DNA of 64,000 nt from Conus ventricosus (Eukaryota > Mollusca > Gastropoda > Neogastropoda > Conidae): positions 6,455,950 through 6,519,949 of the forward strand of contig CM031603.1 of NCBI GenBank assembly GCA_018398815.1. Reading direction: 5' to 3'. Below the pieces are notes generated by a model. The model was not told where the DNA came from. It saw only the letters and a list, made by a program, of their open reading frames with translations, and did not search any database. Every line of letters starts with the position of its first letter. Positions within the stretch are counted from its first letter, which is position 1. Positions 20,997 through 33,435 of this stretch are shown here, piece by piece. Made by a program: the position numbers and the translations under genes.

Positions 20997-22080
20997 CCAG
21001 TACCCGTTCAGTGCCTCACAATAGTACAAACAAAGGGTGTTCCCAGGTGCCGGGGGAAATCTCATGATTTGGGGGTCATAATTAACAAAAAATTCTAGCT
21101 CAGAAACTACAAAAGATAGAAAAATGAAATCTATATCATTTTTGAAGGAAATTGAATGAAGATTTTGAATCTGGGCTTCTTTTGTTTTAATTTTGATAAT
21201 ACAAAAGTATTTAGGCTTGTAGATTTGGATAGATTTTTTTGCACGATCAAAAACATATGTATTTACCACATCCAAACAAGAACACACAGCAAAAAAGTTG
21301 AAAATAAAGTTTGTATTGTCACACTACACCTGTAAATGAAAGTAAAACAGTTTGGAAGTCTATCAAGACGCTCACACTCGATGCAGACTGACCAGTCCAC
21401 GACCACGCCCCCCCCCCTCCCCACCACACCCCCTTGCTCAACTTCAACCCTCTCTTTCACTCCTCATCTTCCCCTACCTTTTCGTCTGCACCGTGTCACG
21501 CCGCGAGCAGGCCACGATCCCCTCTCGCACTGATTTCACATCACTGGACACCAGCACGCAGTGCAGAGTACACACTTGGCTGGCTCGTTCGACTGACGCT
21601 GTCAGCTGAACACACACTGAGAGGTCACAGAGCCCTACTCAATAACTGACGAATATGGTCGGCAATTCCACCACTATCATCATCTCACCTTCATGCTCGA
21701 GTTAGTCGTTGAATAAAAGATTATTGTGTTTGTCAAAAATCATCAGCAGAGCCTGCTCAGCTGTGTAAATACGTTGACTTGGTCGCTGGGCTTGTCAGGT
21801 TGCGCCGCCATGTTTGCAAGCGAGACACGAAGTGCTGGCTGGTCACCCAGTCAGTGATAAGAATAAATGGGCTTTCCCCTCACGTGTGGTCATTTACATA
21901 TTATTTTAAGACTACAGACATATAAGGCTTTCTACGCAAACTCTATTTGAGTCCGTTGATAGAAATAGTAACGAATGAAAACTCAAGAAAAATGCATGAC
22001 GTCAGGGGACTGCCATAGGCACATGGAAAGCACTTTATTTCCGCGTCACTGACTGACTAAAGGCGCTCAACGGCATTACC
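20997..22080. other. Single-copy spacer between the two duplicated blocks
   Basis: About 1.1 kb without an exon I can support. 21400-21850 is richer in C and CpG and contains a GCCGCCATG near 21805, so it could hold an old promoter or first exon, but no continuing gene was found. Confidence 0.4.
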
Positions 22081-22480
22081 CTTTGACATGAACATATTTT
22101 CTTGAATAAAGGAAATTAAGCTTGAAATTTGGGACACAGCTTTTCCAGGTGCTGGGTATTTAAGACTGGATTTGTCAGTGAAGCAAAATATGATTTTGGA
22201 ATGGCTAAAAACATGTCATATTTTACTTTCCGGATCATTTGCAACAACCTGCATATATCTCCATAACTTCATATCTAATGAAGATATTCATTTGCATTTT
22301 TTTTAATGTTAGTTTTGTAAAGTTGTATAAGAATATAAGAAAAAGTAACGTATTTCTCACTTTAAAAATTCTAGCTGCCGCTACCTACTAGATCTAGTTG
22401 CATTCAGTCTGTATCATTCTAATTATGATCACCTTCCATCGTTCTGACCAACCCCCTCACAAACCACACGGACTACTGAC

Positions 22481-22649
22481 CACATCAAGCTCTCGCTGAT
22501 GCGCCCAGATCTTGAGCAGAGCCACAGCGTCCTGCACCTGGGGAAGGCCACCCAGATGCTCCGACACAAAACTGGCATTGGCTTCGTAGCACACGTCTTG
22601 AAGAATGGAGGTGTTGTACACTGGGGTGGATGGCAAGGAGCTTCCTCAT
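22481..22649 (-). CDS. NOL6: NOL6 exon, copy 2 (YNTSILQDV segment)
   Basis: Same exon as 19360-19528. Here the CCACCCCAG run is complete, so GSSLPSTPVYNTSIL reads through in one frame into LLKIWAHQREL. But two bases (AT) are missing just after the acceptor, which breaks the phase from the upstream exon. Combining the intact parts of both copies gives a normal exon, so the breaks are probably sequence errors. Confidence 0.85.
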
Positions 22650-22659
22650 CTGGCACGAG

Positions 22660-23097
22660 AATCAACAAAAAATGGATCATCTGTTTTGAGGCAAAGAGAA
22701 TCAACGAATCATCTGTTTTGAGGCAAGAGAATCAACGAATCATCTGTTTTGAGGCATGAGCATCAACGAATCATCTGTTTTGAGGCAAGAGAATCAACGA
22801 ATCATCTGTTTTGAGGTAAGAGAATCAACGAATCATCTGTTTTGAGGCAAGAGAATCAACGAATCATCTGTTTTGAGGCATGAGAATCAACGAATCATCT
22901 GTGTTGAGGCAAGAGAATCAACGAATCATCTGTTTTGAGGCAAGAGAATCAACGAATCATCTGTTTTGAGGCAAGAGAATCAACAAATCATCTGTTTTTG
23001 AGGCATGAGAATCAACGAATAATCTGTTTTGAGGCATGAGAATCAACAAATCATCTGTTTTGAGGCAAGATAATCAATGAATCATCTTTTTTAAGGC
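22660..23097. repeat. 31-bp minisatellite, copy 2
   Basis: Same array as 19540-19975 with the same order of variant units (GGCATGAG, GGTAAGAG, GTGTTGAGG), which shows the block was copied as a whole very recently. Confidence 0.95.
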
Positions 23098-23505
23098 ATG
23101 GAAATTGAGCAGTCACTTCTTCTGTGGGAAGAAAATAACAGTGATTTTTGTTGTTTATCCAGGTGAAATGCAAAAGTGAAAACTTTAAGAAGCACAATTT
23201 TGCACTTGAATCATCACGGTCTTGGTCATGAATTTCAGGTGGGAACGACCGTTTCCACTAGACCATATCGACTTCATCAACAATCTCTGATAATATTGGC
23301 AATAAACAAATTTTGTCAGATTGCATTTGTATAAGAGGTCTTCCTTATTAACAACAACAATAAACCCCATAGCATTTTAACCTGGCTTTAACTAGTCCAT
23401 CACCCTGGTCATTAAATCCTTACGTTTCTCTACCTCTGCCAAACACAATAATGGTGATCAGTGGTAGGTTAAGGGAGGGAAACACAAAGGGATATGGATA
23501 ATCTG

Positions 23506-23506
23506 T

Positions 23507-23584
<78 letters not shown>

Positions 23585-23627
23585 GAGACAGAGACAGACA
23601 GACAGGCAGACAAATATGTGAGGAGAC

Positions 23628-23658
<31 letters not shown>

Positions 23659-23697
23659 GACAGAGAGAGAAAGACACAGAGAGAGAGAGAGACAGAG
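23506..23697. repeat. (GA)n/(GACA)n microsatellite, copy 2
   Basis: GA run followed by GACA units, slightly shorter than copy 1. Confidence 0.95.
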
Positions 23698-24230
23698 AGC
23701 TCTAGATGAACTGTCTTGGCAGTTGCTGGGATAATCATCTTCAGTAGTCCATAACTCAGGAGACTGAAAACAGCATCAGTGAGGGATGAGGGCAAGGAGA
23801 GGTGGTGGAAGGGAAGTCATGGGGTGAGAGGAAGTAGGGAACACCAGGACAGTATGGGAAACTGCAAGTGAGAAGCCAGCCGACTCCAGTCTTGCAGAAC
23901 TGTTGGATTCCACTGACTGCCTCGTCACGTGTGTACCTAAACTAAAAACAGTTCTGATCAGTTCAGCCTGATTACGGCTGACTGAGGCCGGTTACTCTAG
24001 TATGGAAAGAATTCATCCTCAGAAAGTTCGCTTCTGATCTAAAGTAGGTGAACTACTATGTACACTGGAATTTGCAATTCTAGTTTGTAATTTTCTTATT
24101 TCTCCCATTCCCCCACCCCATCCCTAAGTAATACTGCCACCACTTTTTAACGCTTTCTTTCAATGTTTCAAAACAGGGTACTCTAGTATTTCCAAAGCTT
24201 TAACACACTCTAGTTTTTCCAAAGCTTTAA

Positions 24231-25527
24231 CCCCTTGACTGCCGCTATTTTGTATCAGTTTTGCACTTCTGTGTGCCGGAGCAAAGTTTGACTTTTTGCG
24301 GTATGGTTCACAAATTTGATCAGTGCTCATGTATTTGTGGAGATATCTCTTAGATTTTTGGCATGTTTTCTTCTCATACCCAGGGCTATAATACCTGTAA
24401 ATAATATTTGATTTTGTTCATTCTGAGTATAATAAATAATCTAAATAATATTTGATTTTGTTCATTCTGAGTAATAATAAATAATCTTATAATTCAACTT
24501 AAAAAAAAAAATATTTTGCAAGCATACAAAAACCCACAGCAGCAAAACAAAAACATACAAACCCAGCCATAAGTGGTTTTAGTGTTTACTGAACACCTGT
24601 GTAAATATTTGGTAGTGAATTTACAACCCACAATTGTTGTTTTATATGATAAATTTATGCATTTCTGGGGTACAGTATAATCCAGGTATCAAGGGACACA
24701 ATTTTGTTTTCTTAGGTAGGTTCACTGATATGCCCAGTGCTCTTTCAATTCTTGACATATATCTTAGATACTTGGGAAATTTTCTTGTTATATCCTTGGC
24801 TACAGCCAAACATCACAATAGTTTGATTTTGTTTGTAATGAGTAGACCAAAAAATATATATAATGATGAATGTTTTGTTTGAAAAAACAGACACTTTCAG
24901 AACATAAACAAAACTATAGCACTAAAATCACAATGAAATACCACAAAAAACTGGTGTTTAGTATCCTTTGAACTTCAGGACAAACATCTGTATTCACAAT
25001 AAAGCTTGACAATGCATAAAATGTTTAGCAACCCATATCATAGGGGGCAATCCAGCCCAGGTAATGTGGGGAAAGAAGATGGGAATTGAACATTATCCAC
25101 AGCATCAGTCTGCACATCTTGCAAGCCTCTGGGAATTGGTCTTGTTTAGAAGAGATGAACTAACAATAACAACACTAAGTGTAACTTCCAATTATTCTGT
25201 CACTTTTCTTTCACACATGTGGTTTGGTTCACTCATGAACTAAGTGTGATTGATAAAAAGCCATTACCACAGAAGGTAATAAATCAAACATTGCAAAACC
25301 AACCCCACCCCCCCCCCCCACCCCCCCAAAAAAAAGAGACTGCTAAAGATAGGACTGAGCTACAAAAGGCCACACCACAGATGATGAAAGCACACTAACA
25401 CTAACAACTGAAAAAATACACTGGTGTTGCAGAGAATACACCACACCACAGAACCTATGGACAGAAGGATCAGGATCCCACACTACTGCCAGTAAATGCA
25501 AGTTATAGTTGACTGACACACATTTGG

Positions 25528-25585
<58 letters not shown>

Positions 25586-25609
25586 TGCACAGGCACCATA
25601 TTCAAAAGC

Positions 25610-25648
<39 letters not shown>

Positions 25649-25704
25649 CACCACATGCAAAAGCACCACACACACACACACCATGCACAAACACTACACA
25701 ATCA

Positions 25705-25753
<49 letters not shown>

Positions 25754-25780
25754 GTATACCCACACCATGCACAAGCACTG

Positions 25781-25814
<34 letters not shown>

Positions 25815-25827
25815 GCCTGCACAAACA

Positions 25828-25860
<33 letters not shown>

Positions 25861-26652
25861 ACAAAAACAACTCCACGAAATCCATGGGCTTGAAATTGCC
25901 AATGTTTACCTTGATACCTGGGTCACCCGTGAAAGAAGGTCGAGATTTGGGCAATCAGCACTGGCCTCTGTCCATTCTGAAACAAGTTCCGACTGACGAG
26001 TGCCACGCCCTCTTCCTCTGCCACGCCCCTCACACTGGACCCTCGCCGTTGTCCTAACCCCCCCCTTCCTCGACTCTCCTCCGACCTCTCACGAAAGGAG
26101 GGAGGGGCACTCGACATACACGGAATCGGCTCGTCACTCTCCGATTCGGCCCCACTTGCGCCGTTATTGCTCGGTTTAAAGTCGGGGATCAGCTTCGTCA
26201 TCAACACCAATCTCCGATAGCAAAGGGTGGTGTTGATTGTGATCACTTTATCCTCCTCCGAATAGCTTCATTCCACTTCTTTGAAGTCTTCGTCATCACT
26301 TTCACGGTCTCGGATAACTTCTTGAAGCACTTCAAGAGCATTAGATCGTTTGAAAACGGCATGCGCTGATCGAACTGCATGCTCGACTCGCCATCTTCAA
26401 CGAGAATGACTCAGCCGAACTTTGCCGAAGTTATTGACCGAACGGACGCGAGCCGGTCAGTCAGCTGACCCGTGAAGGGAAGAAAAACCGTCCTTTAGGG
26501 TCCCTGCATCCGTTTAAACCATTTTTTCTCCTTGCCTCCTTCTTTAAATCGCCGAATTTTGATGATGAATTATCTCGAATGCCGTTCGTGCAAGGGCACA
26601 CAGCTTTCCCGAAACCATCTCGAAAGCCGTTCGTTGCTAGGCAGTCAACGGG
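24231..26652 (-). mobile_element. piggyBac-like element in NOL6 intron
   Basis: Flanked by TTAA at 24227-24230 and 26653-26656. Ends are inverted: left CCCCTTGACTGCC, right GGCAGTCAACGGG, 12 of 13 matching. TTAA targets and this end type are characteristic of piggyBac. A minus-strand frame (25923-26246) near the right end begins near MTKLIPDFKPSNNG and runs through a Ser/Glu- and Arg-rich stretch, like a piggyBac transposase N-terminus, but no DDD core follows; (CA)n tracts occupy the middle. The right part is repeated at 33436-35454 in the second haplotype-like copy, there ending GGGCAGTGAAGGGG before TTAA. Confidence 0.7.
25531..25860. repeat. Composite (CA)n/(CT)n microsatellite region
   Basis: Several CA runs with short unique links (GCACAAGCACT, ACCACATGCAAAAGCACC) and one CT run. 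Its counterpart in copy B is 34380-34690, where it is much noisier. Confidence 0.9.
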
Positions 26653-26726
26653 TTAAGTTTCACACAAACCCTGCAATTTGCTAACCCACAAACAATAATA
26701 TGTTGGCATCATGCCCCAGTACGTAC

Positions 26727-26870
26727 CGTTTCCCTCCTCCTGGTCGTCCTGTGCGGAGAACCAGCGAGGCCTGACATTGTTCTTGGAGATGTGGAAGCGG
26801 TTCATCTTGAAGGTGCCGTCCTCTGGGATGGCGTGCAAGTGGAGGGTGACCGCTCTGCCCTTCCCCTCCA
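26727..26870 (-). CDS. NOL6: NOL6 exon, copy A (KNNVRPRW segment)
   Basis: A 144-bp exon encoding EGKGRAVTLHLHAIPEDGTF, KMNRFHISKNNVRPRWF and SAQDDQEEGN. It matches the NOL6 stretch with V.LH..PP..FF...L.P.KNNVR..W. Acceptor CCAACAG before TGGAGG (phase 1) and donor GAAACG before GTACGT (phase 1) are both clear. The frame is open throughout in this copy. Confidence 0.9.
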
Positions 26871-26944
26871 CTGTTGGGAACAATCAGCACAGCACAGCAT
26901 GTCAGAGAGTGTGTGTGAGCCTGTGCAAGTGTTTACATGTGTGT

Positions 26945-26961
26945 GGTGTGTGTGAGTGTGT

Positions 26962-27059
<98 letters not shown>

Positions 27060-27106
27060 TGTGTATGTGAGTGTGTGTAAGTGTGAGTGAGTGAGTGAGT
27101 GAGTGA

Positions 27107-27138
<32 letters not shown>

Positions 27139-27197
27139 GTGTGTGGTGTGTGTGTGTGTGTGTGTGTGTGTGCATGTGGTGTGTGTGTGTGCGTTTG

Positions 27198-27228
<31 letters not shown>

Positions 27229-27231
27229 TGT
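26945..27231. repeat. (GT)n microsatellite region, copy A
   Basis: GT runs with GAGT interruptions beginning close to the acceptor of the adjacent NOL6 exon. The corresponding region of copy B (35737-37529) is about 1.5 kb longer. Confidence 0.95.
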
Positions 27232-27759
27232 AAGATTCTTACATACTGGTTGAAACAGATGACAACTGTATCCATAGTTTGTTCTGTTTTAAATAAATTT
27301 ATGAAGATTTCAGTACCAAGTACCAGGTCTGTATTACACGGGGATCTATCACAAACTGATTAATGTTTCACTGCCAAGCGAAATTCAACCATTCATATTT
27401 TTTTTACTTAGATGTCAATACAATGAAAAAGAAAGGGGGGAAGGAGGGGAGGAGGAGGTGGGGCCCGGCAGTAAAAAAAAAATCAATGTTTGATTTACAT
27501 CAGTGGAATCAAGGTTGGGGACAGGCAGGTTACACTTACGGCCATCTGTTTCGGAATCCAGGCCCCAAACAGTAGACTGCAGCCAGCCATTTTGGGCCAG
27601 GGGCAAAACAGCCCTCCATGGAGGACCAAGGAACAAGTGGTGGGTAACTCACGCTTTTCCTGGGGAGAGTAAGTTCTCTGATTTTTTATAGAAAAAACTC
27701 TGCTGTGACGATAATGCTCTGCGATACGCTATAAACCTACATCTAAAAACCAGTCTCAC

Positions 27760-27925
27760 TGGCACATCAGAACAGAAGGGGTTTGTAGATGTTCCCCTGG
27801 TGGTAGGTGAACTTCAGATCCTCCACCAAAGACGTCTTCCTCAAGGCAAGGGCAATGGCTGACAGGTACATCGCTCTCTTGCGCACGTAGCGATGGTTGA
27901 GCCAGTCTTTGGCTTGGAAGCAGCC
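27760..27925 (-). CDS. NOL6: NOL6 exon, copy A (LNHRYVRKRAMYL segment)
   Basis: Encodes GCFQAKDWLNHRYVRKRAMY, then LSAIALALRKTSLVEDLKFT and YHQGNIYKPLL. The LN.RY..KRA.YL motif is diagnostic of the NOL6 N-terminal nucleotidyltransferase-like region. Acceptor TTCCAAG before GGCTGC is phase 0. Compared with copy B, three single G bases are missing near the exon end and donor, so the donor here reads CCAGTGAGAC instead of CCAGGTGAGAC; probably consensus error. Confidence 0.85.
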
Positions 27926-28832
27926 CTTGGAAGAAGGAGCACAAGACAGCAGCCAATAAACGCAGTGTGGTGTGCTGCACAATTCTTTGGACGTTACTGT
28001 GCCAACTGATAAATAAAGTTGGTTTTTAAAAACTGTCATGATACAATTTAGGCACACTCATTCTCCTCCTCTGCTCTTTACCCTTCCTCCCCTCCCCAAG
28101 CCCCCTTTTGACTCAACATTTGTATACAACGCAAACCAATATCAACATCACTTTGTGAAACTGTTCAAATTTCTCTCTCATAAAAAAAAAAATTTCAAGA
28201 TGGAAGAGAGTAGAGAGAGAAAAAACAAGAACACTTGAAGATGACTAAAACATCGATATGCATTAACTGAAAAAAAATGTTTGTCCTCCTTCTGCGTTTC
28301 TTACACTGCATTCTCTTCCTTTTTTCCCAGCTGAAATAATGACATGAACTAAACTCTCCTGAGAAGCAGCTCCACTAAAGTACAGAAAAAAAAACCTTAA
28401 TTATTAAATTATACAGTCATAAACCTTTGCATGCAATCTGGTTCTACCAAAAGCCAGTTGCATCAGCGTACTGTAGTTTCGCTGATCAAACCTGTTCTTT
28501 GTACCATCACTCCAGATATCAAGATCTTGTTTTTGTCTCATCTTTCGTGCTTTCATCAGCAGCTTTACTACCATGCTGTCTACTCAGGCTCCTCTAAACA
28601 CACCCACATCTAGTCACCCTCATCTAGTCACCCACATCTAGTCATGAAAATCACATCTAGTTTGATCACTTTTGCCTTTCTTCAACATCTTTCGAAAGCA
28701 GTAAATCAAAGTACCGCATGAAACTTAAAACAAATCAATTTTTCACTTCAGTCTAGTGCCATTCCATACAGCCATGTTCATACCCAGATTATCATCAAAA
28801 TTCAGCAAGACTAGAGACCTATTTCTTGATAC

Positions 28833-28997
28833 CTTTGGCATTTCCAGGAAGATGTCTGCAGCTTTGGTGGACTGCACACAGGTGTTCAGTGGTGTGCTGC
28901 CCCCTAGGTGCACCCTGGTTGGGGTGAGGAACTGGAAACATCCCTTGGTGCTTCGCTCTTCCTCCACTGGCAGTCGCACATCCTTTAGCCATGACCT
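28833..28997 (-). CDS. NOL6: NOL6 exon, copy A (SWLKDVRLPV segment)
   Basis: A 165-bp exon, 55 codons, phase 0 at both ends. Encodes RSWLKDVRLPVEEERSTKGC, FQFLTPTRVHLGGSTPLNTC and VQSTKAADIFLEMPK. NOL6 proteins have the matching order WL.GV..P, KG.F.F.PP..V.VVGS..LGT, .D.A..MP. Acceptor GGTCAG before AGGTCA; donor CCAAAG before GTATCA. The next exon (GCFQAKD) follows directly in the family alignment. Confidence 0.9.
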
Positions 28998-29668
28998 CTG
29001 ACCTGGATGTAGCTGCGAGATTCACAGCAACTTCAGAATGAATTCCATGCCAGCTGACACTGAGGTAACCGTCAGACATACTCCAAATCTTGAATCAGTT
29101 TCATTCAACACTTTATACAAATAAAAAAAGTTATTTGTGTATTCAAGAACAACAAGCGAGTTTCATCTGAATTTGGAACAAAAAATACAAGAGATCAAGA
29201 CCGGTGGTAACAAACAGTAATGTGTGAATACAATGAGTCATTTGCACTAAAGTCTAAACAAAACAGTGTGTCTCTAAAATTAAAAAGCAAATCTCCTACC
29301 CTCATCCTCCAACCACACACAGGAAAAACTCACTGCATTCAGTACATAAACGTTCAATACAGCTCTCCATGTACCTAGTCCTGCTAATATAATTCCAACG
29401 TAAGGTCAACACAGTAATTCACGATGCTGTCTTTGTCATGCGTCTGCCCCCTAATCCTCTTGATGCTCACCTTGTGTTTTTTGGCCACAGTAAATCTGTG
29501 ACATTAGTACTGGTCAATAATACCTCCTTCATCTCCCCCCCCCCCCCCCCCAACTTCCTGCCACCCTTTTGGTGTTTATCACCCTCTTTTTATTTGATGC
29601 AGTTGGCTTGGAATATATAACTATATATATAGCTATATAATATACATATATACACACACACACGCATC

Positions 29669-29678
29669 TGTGTGTGTG

Positions 29679-29722
<44 letters not shown>

Positions 29723-29730
29723 TGTGTGCT
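29669..29730. repeat. (GT)n microsatellite
   Basis: GT run preceded by a TATA-rich stretch; the copy B counterpart is 40851-40902. Confidence 0.9.
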
Positions 29731-30225
29731 TTGAGTTAGAATTAATATTTTATCATGCTTCTGTAAAATATGCTTCGGGCTCTTGCGAGGTAAAGCACTC
29801 TATAAATATCCTTTTACATTACATTACATATACTGTACAACAGCGCAAGTGACACTGACTTGCAAAATGTTGCTATTCTTTAGGTAATACTCTGCAAGCG
29901 TCCATTGAACAGATACATTTTCACTGTTGACTTAAATGCCAGACAGTTAGGAGCAGAACACAGCTTGAAAGGGAGTGAATTCCAGAGTGCTACTGCAGAA
30001 TGTGAGAATGCCTCAGAGCCATGTTGCTTTTGGTTACAAGACAAATTTGAAACATGCAGTCATCATAGAAAGAACAAAGGGAATGGGCAAGAATGACTCC
30101 CAACAACTTGACATTATAATGTATTCAACATAAACAGGTCACAATCTTTGCAGACAGTTTTCAACTGACTGCACGTTGGTAACAAATGTTAAGGCATCAG
30201 AGCTCTCTCTGAGCCAAGCACAGAC

Positions 30226-30342
30226 CTTGCGTTCCTTGCCATGAGGTAAGTGCAGAAGAAAATCTTTCAGCTTCTCTATGGCCTGCGACAACTTCTCTGA
30301 TCTTTTCTTCTTCATCCGGGACTCCTTCAGCAGTTCCTGCAT
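30226..30342 (-). CDS. NOL6: NOL6 exon, copy A (MQELLKE coiled segment)
   Basis: A 117-bp exon, 39 codons, phase 0 at both ends. Encodes MQELLKESRMKKKRSEKLSQ then AIEKLKDFLLHLPHGKERK. This matches the NOL6 helix LQVEELLKEVRLSEKKK... near the N-terminus, probably a coiled coil. Acceptor TTTGCAG before ATGCAG; donor CGCAAG before GTCTGT. Copy B differs by one base that changes LLHLP to LLNLP, a likely true allele difference. Confidence 0.85.
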
Positions 30343-31241
30343 CTGCAAATGGTAAAATCCTGAAACTGTAGTTACTTGTCTTAAAATATATTCATTTATG
30401 TGCCCTGAAATCAAGAAATGGACCCTCACAAGTGCAAGATTGGAGAACAACACCGATACCCAGGTTTACTACAAAAGAATTTGGCTGTAGTGAGATAATA
30501 ACATAACCAGTGACAAAGGATTAACTTTAAGTCAGTAAGAACAAGAGAAAGGATCAAACTCTGCATTCTCATTAAACCAGCTACCTGAACTTGCTAAAAA
30601 AAAAAAAATAATAATAAAAAAAGAAAAGAACTAGACAAAGTTGATCAGACATTGAATTCTAGTTTAACCAGATAACTGACCAGTGCTAAAACAATGATCT
30701 AAGTGCAGTTCATCAAACGCTGCCTTCTACTCCTAGTTTACCCAGTTACCCAGCTGTGCTATAAAAGCATGAACTGGATAAAGCAAATCAGTTACTGGAT
30801 TTAGGTAACCAGCTTACTGTACTGTGCTTTAAACTGGTCTAAACAAAGTTCATCGCACACTGGATTCTAGTTTCCCCAGCTAGCTGAACCGTGCAAACTG
30901 AATGACCCAGATCAAGTTGATGGGACAGGCTGTGAAAGAAGTCATGGACAAACAGATCCAGGTCTGCACCTGCACATGCACACGCAGGTTCTCCTTCCTG
31001 CTGACTATCCTTCCTGCATCTGCATGGCTCTAACTGGTCAGTCTTGACTGTCCATTCCATAAAACTTTCCTCTCCAATACTGCCGGCAGGATTTGTTGTT
31101 GTTTTTTCCCCCTAAAATCTTGGGTGTCTTGACAAACTAGAACCAGCTTCTCAGACTGCTACATCTGCAGGTCTCTTCAGAAACATTTCTGACAAAAATA
31201 AAGTTAATAGTACTAATAATAGTGGGTGTGGATTTTGGCAC

Positions 31242-31652
<411 letters not shown>

Positions 31653-32435
31653 ATGCCTGTGTGTGTACATGCTTTATCACTAACCATGTGTATCACTGGA
31701 AAGAGAATCAATATTATGCACACACACATACTTAAAATCGCTTACAAAAACTTAATATTGAATTGAATATTTTAAGTTATTTATAAAAAAAAATGATTAC
31801 ATAAATCATACTCATACTTAATCACAACAGTGATTTTGACTTAGCACAGTGAAACCTGGTTGTCACTTACGACCAAAGCCTGCGTGTGTCAGGGAAAATT
31901 TATTTTTGTGTCCCGTGATAAGTCAAGTCTATTAATAAATGTTCTAAAATGTCAAGTCTACTCTATAATTAAATGGTAATATCATTTCTGATAGCGCTAA
32001 CTTTACCACATGTTATACTAGTATACCAATTTTGTCATTTTTGTCATTGATACAGCAACTTGAAAACACTAAATTTGACTCATTCACAGCAACTGACATA
32101 CAATAACTTCAATTAACAGACTCAACTGTTGTCAAATCAACATCCCAAGTGACAGAACTGAGAAAAAAAAAAAAAAAAAGACCTGAAAGTCAAGTCTCTT
32201 AACGAGTGTAATAAAAACGAAATATCAAGTAAAAAATAAAATAAAATCGAGGGTTGACTGCCAGAATCCAGTATCTCATATATAGAAGAGAGATACAGGG
32301 TTCTGGCAGTGAACCCTCGGACTATGTGTAATCCAATCAGAATCTAGCAAAATCTTCATATTTTATACATGTATCAGTCTTCATGATTATGTTCCTGTCC
32401 TCGATTTTGAGCCAATCAGCTTGAAGGCATGTAAA

Positions 32436-33435
32436 NNNNNNNNNNNNNNNNNNNNNNNNNNNNNNNNNNNNNNNNNNNNNNNNNNNNNNNNNNNNNNNNN
32501 NNNNNNNNNNNNNNNNNNNNNNNNNNNNNNNNNNNNNNNNNNNNNNNNNNNNNNNNNNNNNNNNNNNNNNNNNNNNNNNNNNNNNNNNNNNNNNNNNNNN
32601 NNNNNNNNNNNNNNNNNNNNNNNNNNNNNNNNNNNNNNNNNNNNNNNNNNNNNNNNNNNNNNNNNNNNNNNNNNNNNNNNNNNNNNNNNNNNNNNNNNNN
32701 NNNNNNNNNNNNNNNNNNNNNNNNNNNNNNNNNNNNNNNNNNNNNNNNNNNNNNNNNNNNNNNNNNNNNNNNNNNNNNNNNNNNNNNNNNNNNNNNNNNN
32801 NNNNNNNNNNNNNNNNNNNNNNNNNNNNNNNNNNNNNNNNNNNNNNNNNNNNNNNNNNNNNNNNNNNNNNNNNNNNNNNNNNNNNNNNNNNNNNNNNNNN
32901 NNNNNNNNNNNNNNNNNNNNNNNNNNNNNNNNNNNNNNNNNNNNNNNNNNNNNNNNNNNNNNNNNNNNNNNNNNNNNNNNNNNNNNNNNNNNNNNNNNNN
33001 NNNNNNNNNNNNNNNNNNNNNNNNNNNNNNNNNNNNNNNNNNNNNNNNNNNNNNNNNNNNNNNNNNNNNNNNNNNNNNNNNNNNNNNNNNNNNNNNNNNN
33101 NNNNNNNNNNNNNNNNNNNNNNNNNNNNNNNNNNNNNNNNNNNNNNNNNNNNNNNNNNNNNNNNNNNNNNNNNNNNNNNNNNNNNNNNNNNNNNNNNNNN
33201 NNNNNNNNNNNNNNNNNNNNNNNNNNNNNNNNNNNNNNNNNNNNNNNNNNNNNNNNNNNNNNNNNNNNNNNNNNNNNNNNNNNNNNNNNNNNNNNNNNNN
33301 NNNNNNNNNNNNNNNNNNNNNNNNNNNNNNNNNNNNNNNNNNNNNNNNNNNNNNNNNNNNNNNNNNNNNNNNNNNNNNNNNNNNNNNNNNNNNNNNNNNN
33401 NNNNNNNNNNNNNNNNNNNNNNNNNNNNNNNNNNN
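32436..33435. other. Scaffold gap, 1000 N
   Basis: Exactly 1000 N, so a placeholder of unknown true size. It separates the two overlapping copies described as copy A and copy B. Reading frames crossing it are meaningless. Confidence 1.

Larger units (their letters stand above)
22081..24024. repeat. Segmental duplication, copy 2 (contains a NOL6 exon)
   Basis: Copy of 18959-20909 with only a few single-base and small indel differences. After TCCTCAGAA it continues into sequence that leads to the rest of NOL6, so this copy is the one joined to the upstream exons. Confidence 0.95.

Noticed and set aside
25923..26246. Host gene exon (MITINTTLCYRRLVLMTKL...)
   Set aside because: It lies inside the TTAA-bounded piggyBac-like element, does not fit NOL6, and is better explained as the element's N-terminal frame.
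30839..31060. Possible NOL6 N-terminal exon (MEWTVKTDQLEPC...), also at 47996-48211
   Set aside because: No splice sites of correct phase and no similarity to the expected conserved block; the two copies just reflect the duplicated locus.
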